A program made the translations under genes and the position numbers. Positions 33,111-43,170 of a DNA stretch of 64,000 nucleotides are shown piece by piece. Source of the stretch: Galeopsis tetrahit. Its lineage: Eukaryota > Streptophyta > Magnoliopsida > Lamiales > Lamiaceae. The first letter of the stretch is position 1. The number at the start of each line of letters is the position of its first letter. Below the pieces are notes generated by a model, which saw only the letters and a list, made by a program, of their open reading frames with translations, ran no database searches and was not told the origin of the DNA. The stretch spans positions 89,005,596 through 89,069,595 of the forward strand of contig OY776123.1 of the NCBI GenBank assembly GCA_963675135.1, written 5' to 3'.

Positions 33111-34191
33111 TTAATTTTCCAACCATGGTCTAGGGAGTAAAATGTTCTTCTCACTTCTCACTTCGTCTTCTTCCGTACTTCACAGTTTCCTTTCTTCACA
33201 AATTGAAAAACTCCAAAATTCTGCACAAAATTTATAAAGTTTGACCGGAGTTGTTGATAGAGTTTAATTTTAGGAAGTTTTAATTAATTGCGTAATTCGG
33301 GGGGCTTTAATGAGCTGATAGAACTTTAGTACCAAACCTGTTTTTCTTCTCATTTAATTTTAGGAAGGTTTTTCTTAATTGCGTAATTCTCGAAATTAAT
33401 GAGCTGATAGAGTCAGCTTTAAATTTCAAACATTTAAATAATTTCTCCATATTAATTCCGAATTTATGTATTAAGGGCATGATGGTACATTTATGTGCCA
33501 TTTTGTCCTTATTCTGAAACTATTTTGAATCATGTCCTTATTTAAAAAAACACTAGGTGAAATGACCTTTTATGTGAAATCCCCATGTAAATTCGCTTCA
33601 TTTTATCTGTAAATTCCTCCATCGAGTTGATTTTTTTTTTCTTTTTATTAGGGGCTATCGAGTTAAGTTTTATGGGTGTATTTTGGAACATTTGTTATAG
33701 ACAAAATTTGTTGTTTAAATTTATAAGAGAGGAGATGATGATATGTCCATATTTTAAATGTGGAATTTTTTATTACATGTGGCATTCAGTCATCAAATAT
33801 GGCGGAAGCCCCAATTTTAAACATACGTTCGTGTCGCACTTGTTAAAAAAGATGTAAATTAAACAAAAAAAATGTAAATTGAATAAAGAGAATATAAATT
33901 AGACTCATTAATTAGGACGTATTTTAAAAAAATGAAAATTTAAAAAATATAAAATGAAATCCTTAACTCTCACAGGACCATCGTGAAGAAGTGTTTCATA
34001 GTTGTAATAAGTGAGATTATAATAAAACTAAAATGTAATTAAATTAACAAACAAGTCAACTTTCCCATCACATCCCATCAACAACTTGGTCATAAAATAT
34101 AAAAACAAAAAGTCAACCATACTATATAAGTCTGCAAATTAAAACCGGCCCTTGAGTATGTTAATGTAATAAGGTTGTAAAAAAGAAAAAA

Positions 34192-34713
34192 ATGTGTGAG
34201 ATATCATCAAGTTCAATCGTGGACAATGAATTTGAATATGGAATTCAAGAAAACAGCGCCACTGGCCGCTGTTTTTTGGCTATACCCTTCGTACAGAAGG
34301 TATAGCTAATTCAATTTCAATTGAATTTTAAGTGATTTTGATATATTTTTAATTGTTCAATTGAATTTTATGCAGATAATAGCGGAGGCCGTGGGAACGT
34401 ACTTCATGATTTTTGCTGGGTGTGGGGTGGTGGTGGTGGACGCCATCAAACATAACGCTGTCACCCTGCCCGGAATATCCCTCGTTTGGGGTTCCGTCGT
34501 GATGGTCATGATTTATGCCGTCGGCCACATCTCCGGCGCCCATTTCAACCCCGCCGTCACCATTGCTTTTGCTTCTTGCAACCGCCTCCCATGGAAACAG
34601 GTAATCCTCTATATAATTCTTGTGTAAATGGTAAGTTCATAAAATCCAAAATGTCATATGATAAGGCTTATGTGATGAGAGTTTGTCTCGTACAAGCATA
34701 TCTTTGAAAGGGC

Positions 34714-34753
<40 letters not shown>

Positions 34754-35973
34754 ACAGTGATTCGTAGACGCGATCGGTCAACTCACACGAGTCTTTCTTG
34801 GGCTAGGCCTAGTACAAGGAAATACAATGAATCCAGAATATTAGTCAATTTAGTTCCATAATTTTTAACTTTTTCTGAAATGGTCCTAAAAAAAAGTAAA
34901 ATGTAGTATCAATTTAGTCCCATTTATTTCTAATTTGTTTTGAAATGGTCCCAAAAAAGTTAAATGTACCAATTTAGTCCCAATTTTTCACAATTACATT
35001 TAACTTTTTTTGGGACCAAAACTAAATAAATTGTGAAAAAATTGGACTAAATTGGTACATTTAACTTTTTGGGACCAAAACAAAACAAATTACAAAAAAA
35101 TATGACTAAATTGATACATTTAATTTTTTTGAGACCATTTCAAAAAAGGTAAAAAGTTATGGGACTAAATTGATTTATTCCCCCAATGAATCCCTACCTA
35201 AACCGAGGTCAGGGGTTCGATTACTGGTGAAAATCTAAAACCTTGAGATCAGGTCCAGGCCGGGTGGATTCGTGAGTTGACCGGTCACGTCTACGAACAA
35301 TAAGCAACTTTAATTTAATCCTGTTGTTTATGATCAGGACACTAATGTAGATTAATCAGGGACGGTCCTAGGAATATTTGGGCCTGAATCGAATTTTAAA
35401 AAAAGGTCCCGTCCCTTCATATTTTTTATTCTATATGAACTTATAAAACATAATGTAGAATAATTTTTAAAGGATTAGCAATATAGATTATTTTTTACAC
35501 ATTTTAGAATTTCTAATTTTTAATTAATAGATTTTTTAAGATTTTAAGTTATTTGATTTTATTTTAAGATATTTTCAGATTTTTAATGTAATTATTATAA
35601 TTTTTAGAAAATTTAATGAGAGATTTAGAATTTTTTGTTTAGACAATTTTAGAATTTTTTTTTATTTTTATACGATTAATTTTTAATGAGATTTTTAGAA
35701 AATTTTAATATTATTTTTAAATTTGAAGGAGGTAAATTGAACTATTAGTCGGAAATTTTAATTTTTCAACGAAAATGAAGTAAATTGGACAAAAATGATG
35801 TAAATTGAGTACTCTAAGATGTAAATTAAAAAAGTGAAAACTTTAAAAATATAAATTGAATTAGGCCTTTGTTGAGACTTTTTTTCTCCTAGTTTTACCT
35901 TTCCTTCTTCACTAATTCTTTTTACTTTTTTAACACTTTTCTTTATGCATCTTAAATAGTTATATTAATATTT

Positions 35974-36004
<31 letters not shown>

Positions 36005-37923
36005 ATATCTTAAAAAATGGACCCCTAAAAAAATAAAATATTTCTAAGCCTCAATCGATCGTCTCGTCGGCCTAACATTAGGACCAGACCTGAGATTAAT
36101 GATATGCTATATAAGTATATAACAATTGTAAGCTTAATAATTGATTTTTATTCACGTTTTAATGGGAAAGAGTTTTCACAATTTAAGTTCTTTTAATAGT
36201 ATATATAACAAATAGTGAGTAGTACTATTAAATAAGAATCTGCAAAGTCGTCATATGTGTCAGTTTTAGTGTTACATGTTGTAATTACCAGATTTGTTGA
36301 CATGTTTGTGTCATATCAAAATATGATTAACGTTTCATAATATTGGAGCGACGCATATTTATGATGAATATATAATCGTAGGTACCAGGATATATATTGG
36401 CGCAAGTCGTGGCGTCAATCCTAGCAAGCGGAACCCTACGATTATTGTTCAACGGACCGCAGAATCACTTCGCCGGAACCGTCCCGGGCGGCAGCAACGT
36501 GCAGTCGCTGGTGCTGGAATTTATCATCACATTCTACCTCATGTTTGTCATATGTGCCGTTGCTACCGACTCTAAAGCTGTAATTACTAAAATATCCCTA
36601 GTTAATTCATAATATTAATTAAATTATAAATTTAAATTGGTTAGTTTGATACTCATTTTGAACTATATATTTGAAGTGATTTGGTAATTTTAATTTTTTT
36701 TATTTAAAACATTGAATTATTCGCTATGAATTGATTTTTTTATTGTTGCAGGCGGGGGATTTTGCTGGTATAGCCATTGGATTCACCATTTTGCTTAATG
36801 CAATGTTTGCAGGGTATGTATATACTCACTCATCTTAGAAATATAAATATTTCTTCATATCGTATTAAGTTGGGAAAAAAAGTTGGGAAAAAAACTTGTG
36901 TGAGGCCATTTTGATCTATATATTAATTTTTTTTTGCTAGACAACACATTTTTTGTTTGTCAAAATACAGTAAAGTGTTTTTGAACCAAACTTAAAAAGT
37001 GATAGTACTTAATACCTATTTTGACATTTTTTGTGTTTCTTACTTAATGACATATACTTAAAATAGTAAATGACGCTACTTTATTCACACTATTTTTATT
37101 ACTTTTAAAGTTGAAAAATATTTACTACCCTCACTTTTATCTCTCATAATAATAGTAAACAATTCATACATTAAAACTCTGTCAAAAAGTTATGAATATT
37201 TAAGTAAGGGACTGAGGGAGTAATATTTTTAACAAAAGTGACTATCACTATTTATATCTAATCAAGGAAAACTCGTTTTACATAATGAGATTGGATGAGA
37301 CGGTCTCATCCAATACCAGCTTTAAAGTTGGATATAGTATATGTATAGAAAGTAATGATGTGGAACTCGATGATGAGTTTCTTATGAAATCCACCACTTG
37401 TATAAATCACTTGTATATTTTAACATGTATAAATATTTTATACAGATGAAACTCATCATTTAAGTTGATTTCATATTTAAAGTATATATTGTATTATTCC
37501 CTCTGTCCGCCTATAAGTTTTTCATTTTATCAATGTTCGTCTATAAGCTTTTCATACCCTTTTTATTTATTTTTACACTTTACTTCATACTATATATTTT
37601 TTTTTTATCTATCTATTTTCTTCTATCAATCACATCAGTTGTATTATATCTATTATTTAATTTATTTATTTTAATAATGCAGGCCCATTTCGGGGGCATC
37701 GATGAATCCAGCAAGGAGTTTAGGGCCCGCTATAATATGGAACCGTTATACGGGCTTATGGATCTATATATTGGGCCCGATAACTGGGGCGATAGCTGGA
37801 GCTTGGGCCTATAATATTATCAGATTTAGAGACAAACCCCTTTGTGTTTTTGTGACCCGGAAGAGAGCTTCCCTTAATAAGTGTTTCGTTCTTGAAACCC
37901 TTGACCCCAACAAGTGCAACTAA
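34192..37923 (+). CDS. NIP aquaporin paralogue with altered filter residue
   Basis: Five exons: 34192-34299, 34376-34600, 36382-36579, 36752-36813, 37683-37923; GT-AG introns; 277 residues. The exon plan is identical to the NIP gene at 21534-23847 (exons 2-4 have equal lengths: 225, 198, 62). The NPA boxes are intact (HFNPAV near 93-97, SMNPARS near 204-210). Predicted filter positions are Trp74, Ala194, Ala203, Arg209; the H5 position is Ala instead of the Val expected for NIP subgroup I. Helix 5 begins AGDFAG rather than IGELAG. The N-terminus is Cys/Ser-rich and the C-tail ends TRKRASLNK...DPNKCN, with a basic-residue phosphorylation-type site. Introns 2 and 4 are swollen by transposons. 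The start was taken as the first ATG in the open exon 1. Clearly a NIP; substrate unknown. Confidence 0.9.
34716..34752. repeat. Poly-T tract in NIP intron 2
   Basis: An uninterrupted run of 37 T, directly before the outer inverted-repeat element. Such a run may be a retroposon tail read in reverse, and its length is likely to vary between individuals. Confidence 0.9.
34760..35297. mobile_element. Outer inverted-repeat element in NIP intron 2
   Basis: The arms ATTCGTAGACGCGATCGGTC (left) and TTCGTAGACGTGACCGGTC (right, reversed) continue into TCAACTCAC on both sides. It has been split by the MULE-type insertion 34835-35183. A GGTTCGATTAC stretch (35214-35230) resembles a Pol III B box, so a retroposon origin is possible. 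Superfamily not resolved. Confidence 0.5.
34835..35183. mobile_element. Mutator-like MITE nested in the outer element
   Basis: The ends carry TCAATTTAGTTCCATAA (left) and TCAATTTAGTCCCATAA (right, reversed). The repeat CAATGAATCC is present on both sides (34825-34834 and 35184-35193), fitting a 9-10-bp duplication. The interior is a series of inverted phrases such as GGGACCAAAA/TTTTGGTCCC. Non-coding. Confidence 0.7.
35357..36092. mobile_element. hAT-type non-autonomous element in NIP intron 2
   Basis: The ends read CAGGGACGGTCCTA (left) and CAGGTCTGGTCCTA (right, reversed). Flanked by identical 8-bp repeats AGATTAAT at 35349-35356 and 36093-36100. 736 bp, AT-rich, no transposase ORF. Contains a (TA)n microsatellite at about 35977-36003. 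Confidence 0.8.
37005..37682. other. NIP intron 4 with Stowaway-type ends
   Basis: Within the long last intron an orphan right end (GGGACTGAGGGAG near 37209-37221) and a left end (CCCTCTGTCCGCCTATAAG near 37499) mark two incomplete Stowaway-like pieces. The Phe/Tyr-rich ORFs here (37465-37814) are read through the pyrimidine-rich tract before the acceptor and exon 5 in wrong frames. Confidence 0.5.
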
Positions 37924-38578
37924 AAATATCCTCATATTTTTTCGATATATTCAATTTTCGTGATTATTGATATCGACATTTCACAATATTTGTAAAAAAA
38001 ATGTGCATTAGTTTTTGCAGCGTTAATGCTTTTTGCAGGTTGATTTCATTATCATAAAGCGGCTCCAAAATTGGCTTGATTTGAAGATGTAGAATCTATG
38101 TTGAATCACCATTTAGCGGGGCTACTAGGACTTGGGTCTCTCTCTTTGATGAGGCATCAAGTACATGTATCTTTATCGATTAACCAATTTCTAAACGTGT
38201 TGGAGTAGATCCTAAAGAGATATTGCTTCCTCATAAATTTATCTTGAATCGCGATCTTAAAATTAAAAATATTGATAAATATCTATGCAATAACAATATC
38301 GAGATTAATAATGATAAAATATCGAAAATGTATAAATTAAAAAAATATCATATGAAGTATATTTTATATAAATTTATCATGTATGTAAATGTGTTTAAAT
38401 TATTTTATTAAATTTATGTATTAAAATTTCACTATTTTTAAAATTTACCGATTTCGATAGATCAAAAAATGTAAGGTCTTGAATAATAAAATATGTATAA
38501 TAAAGATATTTTTTTTAAATGTGGATCAAAAGTTTAGATTCGGGTCCTCCAAAAATTTTGCAAGTTGCAAGTAGGTGA
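37924..38578. other. 3' flank of the second NIP gene
   Basis: Presumed 3' UTR followed by AT-rich spacer. A less AT-rich stretch at 38030-38250 has no recognised coding content. Confidence 0.4.
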
Positions 38579-39236
38579 TTTTACTACATGACCAATCGAT
38601 TGTTACTATAAGGTCAAAGTATTATCACTACAAGAACAAAATTGTACTACTACATGTAAAAAAATAATCTGGAGAATTCGCCCAAAAAATTAAGTATTAA
38701 AAATATTTTTGGACTTGTAGTAGTACACATTTGACATTGTAGTGATAATATTTTGGTCATGTTGTAACATATTTCTGATCATGTAGTAAAACTATACTTG
38801 AAAGCGAAAAATATAATTTACTAAGTTTGACCTCGTTAATTCGCATTGATTCGAGTTTGACCCACAATTTTTTACTCAAAATTTATCTTAATTATCTATA
38901 TTTCATTTAACTAAAATGTGGGTCAAACTTAACTAAAATATATTTTTTCCTTTTCAAGTATTGTTTTACTATATGATCAAAACTATGTTAGTATATGACT
39001 ATAATATTGTCACTACAAGGTCAAAAGTGTATTACTACAAGTTTAAAAATATTATGAACACTTAATTTTTTGGGCAAATTTACCATATTTTTTTGATATG
39101 TAATAGTACACTTTTGGTCTTGTAATGATAATATTTTGGTCTCGTAGTAACAATATATTAGTCATGTATAGTAACCCACCTATTTGCGACCCGCGATTTT
39201 TTTTTAAAAATCTGTTTTAATTAAACATATTTTATG
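38579..39236. repeat. Two fold-back units of a dispersed repeat
   Basis: Unit 1 (about 38579-38790) has arms TACTACATGACC.../...GATCATGTAGTA with inner CACTACAAGAACAAAA and TTGTAGTGATAATATT. Unit 2 (about 38960-39170) repeats the same design with TCACTACAAGGTCAAAA and TTGGTCTTGTAATGATAAT. A third, partial copy lies at 44600-44840. The inner CACTACAAG/TTGTAGTG ends suggest CACTA-related MITE ancestry. Confidence 0.6.
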
Positions 39237-39245
39237 TATCAAATA
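39237..39245. repeat. Left target-site duplication of the MULE
   Basis: TATCAAATA, identical to 43162-43170 on the other side of the element. Confidence 0.95.
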
Positions 39246-39372
39246 GGGAAAATATCATTTTTGGTCACCGAACTTTACCACTTTTCACATTTGGTCACCC
39301 ACATTTCATCACTATCAAAATTGGTCACTCACTTATTTTTTTCTATCAATTTTGATGCTGTTGTTAGAGAAT

Positions 39373-39550
39373 CCGTCATTTACTAACGGAGAAAAGATTT
39401 TGAGCGCCAACTTTTATTTTCCCTCTTTTATTTGTCATTTACTAACGGAGAAAAGGTTTTGAGTCGCCAATTTTATTTTCCCTCTTTTATCTGTCATTTA
39501 CTAACGGAGAAAAAGTTTTGAGCGCCAACTTTTATTTTCTCTCTTTTTAA
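39373..39550. repeat. Triplicated 59-bp unit in the left TIR
   Basis: Copies start at 39375, 39434 and 39493, each beginning GTCATTTACTAACGGAGAAA. The right TIR has one copy, so the expansion occurred within the left arm only. Confidence 0.9.
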
Positions 39551-39613
39551 TTCCTTAACCCTAAACTCCCAAACCACAATAGAGTGATTTTGAGTTGGTA
39601 CGAAAAACTGAAG

Positions 39614-42601
39614 ATGTCTAAAAGTAACCATAATGCTTCTGCACTCCAATACGGTAAGTTTCTATAACTTTTACGTTTAAATATATGGGTTAATTAGTTT
39701 TGTTTTGTTTACATTTTTATCAAAAAAAAAATGTTTGTTTTCAACATTTAGATAGTGAGAGGGAAATGACTGTGGTTGATGGTGGTGATTTTGGTCCTGA
39801 AGTTGATATGTCTTATTTAGATAATGTGATTTTAAATGATCCTGGGGCCTCCAATTCTGAAAATTCCGAAGATAGTGACGTTCTAGTTGATAGTGAATAT
39901 GATATGGATGAGGATGATATGTTATATGAAAAGTATGTTGATCATGATGCTGAGTTTAATCGTGTTGGAATTACTGGGGATAAGATGGAAAATAAGTATG
40001 TGAGTGAGAAGGTTTATGCTAGGCTAGAGGATGAAAATGAGACATTGGATAATAGTAGTGATGAGTTTGAGAGTATTCAGGGGTCTGATGAAGAAGATTT
40101 GCCTAAATTCCCCAAATTTAATGAAGTAACTGAATCTAGAAAGCCTGAGTTGAAAGTTGGACTTATCTTTTCATCAAAAAAAGAAGCTAAGGAAGTCATT
40201 ATCACTTTTTGTATTAAAAGGGGAATGAGTTTCAGGTTTAAACATAATGACAAAAAAAGACTACAGGGTGTATGTAGAAAAGAGGAATGTGAGTGGTATG
40301 TGTGGGTATCTCCCATGCATAATAACGGATCATGGCAGATTAAAGCTTACAATCCACAACACACAAAATGCTCTTGGAATTACAAGAATGAAAGTATTAA
40401 GTCAAATTGGGTTGGGAAGCATTATGTGAAGAAGTTAAAAAATAATCCCAAGTTAAAAACAAATGAGTTTAGAGTTGAGGTATGCACCAAACTGAAAGTC
40501 AATATCTCAATGCAACAAGCCTATAGAGCAAGGAAGAAGGCATTGGAGCTAATAGAGGGTACAATGAAAGAGCAATTTGGTAAAATCAGGGATTATTGTG
40601 AAGAGTTGTTAAGGACTAATCCTGGGTCATCTGTGGTGTTGAAATTGACTGATGGTGAAGGTAGTGCATCTCAATTTCAGAGGTTGTATATATGTTTTGA
40701 GGCCTGCAAACAAGGTTTTAAAGCTTGTAGGAAGGTTATTGGGGTTGATGGTTGTTTTCTAAAAGGGCATTATGGTGGTCAGCTTTTAACTGCAGTTGGG
40801 ATAGATCCCAACAACAATTTGTTCCCAATTGCATATGCAGTAGTGGAGAGTGAAACCAAAGATACTTGGAAGTGGTTTCTAACATTGCTGGATAATGATA
40901 TTGGGTTTGATAATCAGTATGCTTGGACTTTCATGAGTGACAAGCAAAAGGGTTGATCCCAGCATTTGAGAGTCTATTTCCTGACGTAGATAACAGATTT
41001 TGTGTCCAACACCTTCACATTAACATGAAAAAAGATAATTTTTCAGGGCTTGCAGTTAAGTGTCCAACACCTTCACATTAACATGAAAAAAGATAATTTT
41101 TCAGGGCTTGCAGTTAAGAAGGCATTGTGGGCAGCTGCTAGAGCAACTAGAATTCAAAGCTTCAATGCTAGAATGGAAGCAATGAAGGACTTAGATGAAA
41201 AGGCATATGACTGGCTTGTAAAGAGAAATCCTTCCCAGTGGTCCAGAGCATACTTCAATGCTTTTCCAAAGTGTGATATCTTGACCAATAACATGTGTGA
41301 GAGCTTCAACTCACTCATTCTTCCTGCAAGAGACAAACCAATCATCACCATGCTTGAAACAATTAGAAACATTATCATGGTGAGACTGCAAGTGAATAGA
41401 GATGCTGCAGAAAAATGGGATGATGCAATATGCCCTAGAATCAAATTGACACTACAAAAAAATATGAAGGAAGCAGCTGAATGCATTCCTATGAAATCAG
41501 ATGATTGCCATTTTCAAATCATGGGACCATTCGACCAACACACTGTAGACATATCACAAAAATCATGCAGTTGTAGAAGATGGGATTTAACAGGGATCCC
41601 CTGTAAACATGCTATTTCAGCCATATGGTGTAGAGATGAACCACCAGAGTCTTATGTACACCCTTTTTACAGTGTAGAGACATTTAAGGAAGCATATGCA
41701 CATTCTATTTTAGGGATCATGAGTTCAGATTTTTGGCCAAAATGTGATTTGATAGCACCTTTGCCTCCTAAGTATGAAAAAAGGGTCGGCAGACCTAAAA
41801 AATTGAGAAGAAGGGGTCATAATGAACCCCCACCCCCTACACAACCAACTTATCACATAGGTTAAAAAAAAATCAAAGACCTTCGAAATGTGGCAAATGT
41901 GGTGTGTTAGGACACAATGTAAGAACTTGTCCTGAAAGAAAAAATGAAACAAACGAAGAATGGAGCATGTGGAACTTGCAGAGCCCGAAGAAATACCCAT
42001 TGGAGAATCTCAGTCAATCACTGTGGAAAATACTCCAGCAATCAATACTCAAGTAAAGAAACAAAAATTACAGGCATGTACCATATGTATTTCTTATTTC
42101 AATTTAATATTTAAGTTTTTTGTATCACTAAATTATGTTATTATATTTATCTGTTGTAATAGGTCAGAAAGAATTCTCATACATCGTTTAGAACATTCGG
42201 TGATTCATCAACCAACCCTTTCCAGAGTAGCCAAGAATTATCAGTAAGTTATTAATAATCATATAACTCAATTATAATTTATTATCATCTCAATGTTGTT
42301 GTTGGTTTACTTTTCATTTTACATCATTTTACAGGGTAACCAGGAAATGAGAAACTCAGGAGGTGGTAGGAAAAGAAAAAATCACAATGAAGCAAATGTG
42401 AGTGTGTCTTGGCTTTGAGTGTGTCTTGGCTTACAATGTCATTTTATAATTACTGTAATGTTACGTGACTAATTTTTTATTTTATAGGTTGTGCAATCAA
42501 GAGTACACAATCCAATTATTGTGAAAAGAGGAGTGAATTACATCACTATGTCAAATCTAGCTACTTACATGGGAAAGAGTGGAAGTGGTTCATCAAAATG
42601 A
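39614..42601 (+). pseudogene. MURA-type transposase, frame-broken
   Basis: Reconstructed exons: 39614-39653, 39752 to about 42074, 42163-42243, 42335-42397, 42488-42601. Order: acidic N-terminus; MuDR-type DNA-binding region (from about 40150, with a zinc-binding VCRKEECEWYVW segment); MULE DDE domain (from about 40560; first Asp in VIGVDGCF; second in FMSDKQKG); SWIM zinc finger CSCRRWDLTGIPCKH (near 41565); CCHC knuckle CGKCGVLGHNVRTC (41889-41930); and a Lys/Ser-rich tail. Lesions are a one-base loss giving TGA at 40954, a 58-bp tandem duplication at 41003-41118, and a frame change in the A run at 41863-41870 giving TAA. Probably not functional as read. Host-gene relatives (FAR1/MUG) are less likely given the TIRs. 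Confidence 0.9.
41003..41118. repeat. 58-bp tandem duplication in the transposase
   Basis: The unit starting TGTCCAACACCTTCACATTA is present exactly twice (41003-41060 and 41061-41118). 58 is not a multiple of three, so it shifts the frame. Confidence 0.97.
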
Positions 42602-43161
42602 CCAAGGAAAGTATCAAAGGAAAAACAAGTGAGAGGGATGGCAAGCCAAATTAGTCAAATTGTGGTGGTCATGTACTAGTTATATACTCTGTTTTTATAA
42701 TTATGGTGCGTAATTCGATGGTTTATAATTATTAAATTATTCAGATTTGCTTTTGTACTCTGTTTTTCAGACTTTTTTGAATAATATTTCAATTATTGTT
42801 TTTCATATTAAATTTGTATAATGATTGAGAATATAAACTTATTTCAAAATAGTTAATTATTAGAATTCATTTTCCCATTTATAATTATCCACACACCAAG
42901 AATATTAATTGAAGATAAATTCAGTAAAATTTTAAAAAAAAAAAAAAAAAGGATTTGGGGGTTTAGGGTTAAGGAATTAAAAGAGGGAAAATAAAAGTTG
43001 GGCTCAAAACCTTTTCTCCGTTAGTAAATGACGGATTCTCTAACCGCAGCATCAAAATTGATAGAAAAGAATAAGTGAGTGACCAATTTTGATAGTGATG
43101 AAATGTGGGTGACCAAATGTGAAAAGTGGTAAAGTTCAGTGACCAAAAATGATATTTTCCC

Positions 43162-43170
43162 TATCAAATA
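43162..43170. repeat. Right target-site duplication of the MULE
   Basis: TATCAAATA, exact match to 39237-39245. Confidence 0.95.

Larger units (their letters stand above)
31470..33965. mobile_element. Long-TIR Mutator-like element (Pack-MULE candidate)
   Basis: The arms at about 31490-32090 and 33535-33965 are long inverted repeats. Matching pieces, in order, are TTTACATTCTCTTTATTCAA, the AATGCCACATGT/GCGCCACATGT block, TATAACAAATGTTCCAAAAT, and AACTTAACTCGATGGCCCC. The arms differ by indels and the left arm has an internal duplication, so the element is old. The exact ends and 9-bp duplication were not resolved. The middle holds non-transposase ORFs on the minus strand (32239-32657) and a 46-bp triplicate repeat, which fits a gene-capturing MULE. 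Confidence 0.6.
39246..43161 (+). mobile_element. Mutator-like element with long TIRs and transposase
   Basis: 3916 bp. The left inverted repeat spans 39246-39575 and the right 42951-43161. Both begin GGGAAAATATCATTTTTGGT, and they align to CCTTAACCCTAAAC-type inner ends. The left arm is longer because a 59-bp unit with CATTTACTAACGGAGAAAAG is present three times there and once at the right. A perfect 9-bp target duplication, TATCAAATA, flanks the element. Inside is a MURA-type transposase gene, now frame-broken. The perfect duplication and close arm identity point to a recent insertion. A paralogous uninterrupted site at about 44796-44841 confirms the boundaries. Confidence 0.93.

Noticed and set aside
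34349..34543. Minus-strand His-rich ORF (and a similar one at 21708-21893)
   Set aside because: Antisense shadows of NIP exon 2; the His-rich character comes from the complement of the NPA-helix codons.
35205..35235. tRNA gene candidate at GGTTCGATTAC
   Set aside because: Only a B-box-like stretch; no cloverleaf arms or anticodon region could be formed. Treated as transposon sequence.
37465..37814. Phe/Tyr-rich ORFs
   Set aside because: Wrong-frame reading of the pyrimidine tract and exon 5 of the second NIP gene.
39614..42601. Possibility that the MURA-like gene is a domesticated host gene (FAR1/MUG type)
   Set aside because: Long TIRs and an exact 9-bp target duplication enclose it, and it has frame lesions; it is a transposon gene.
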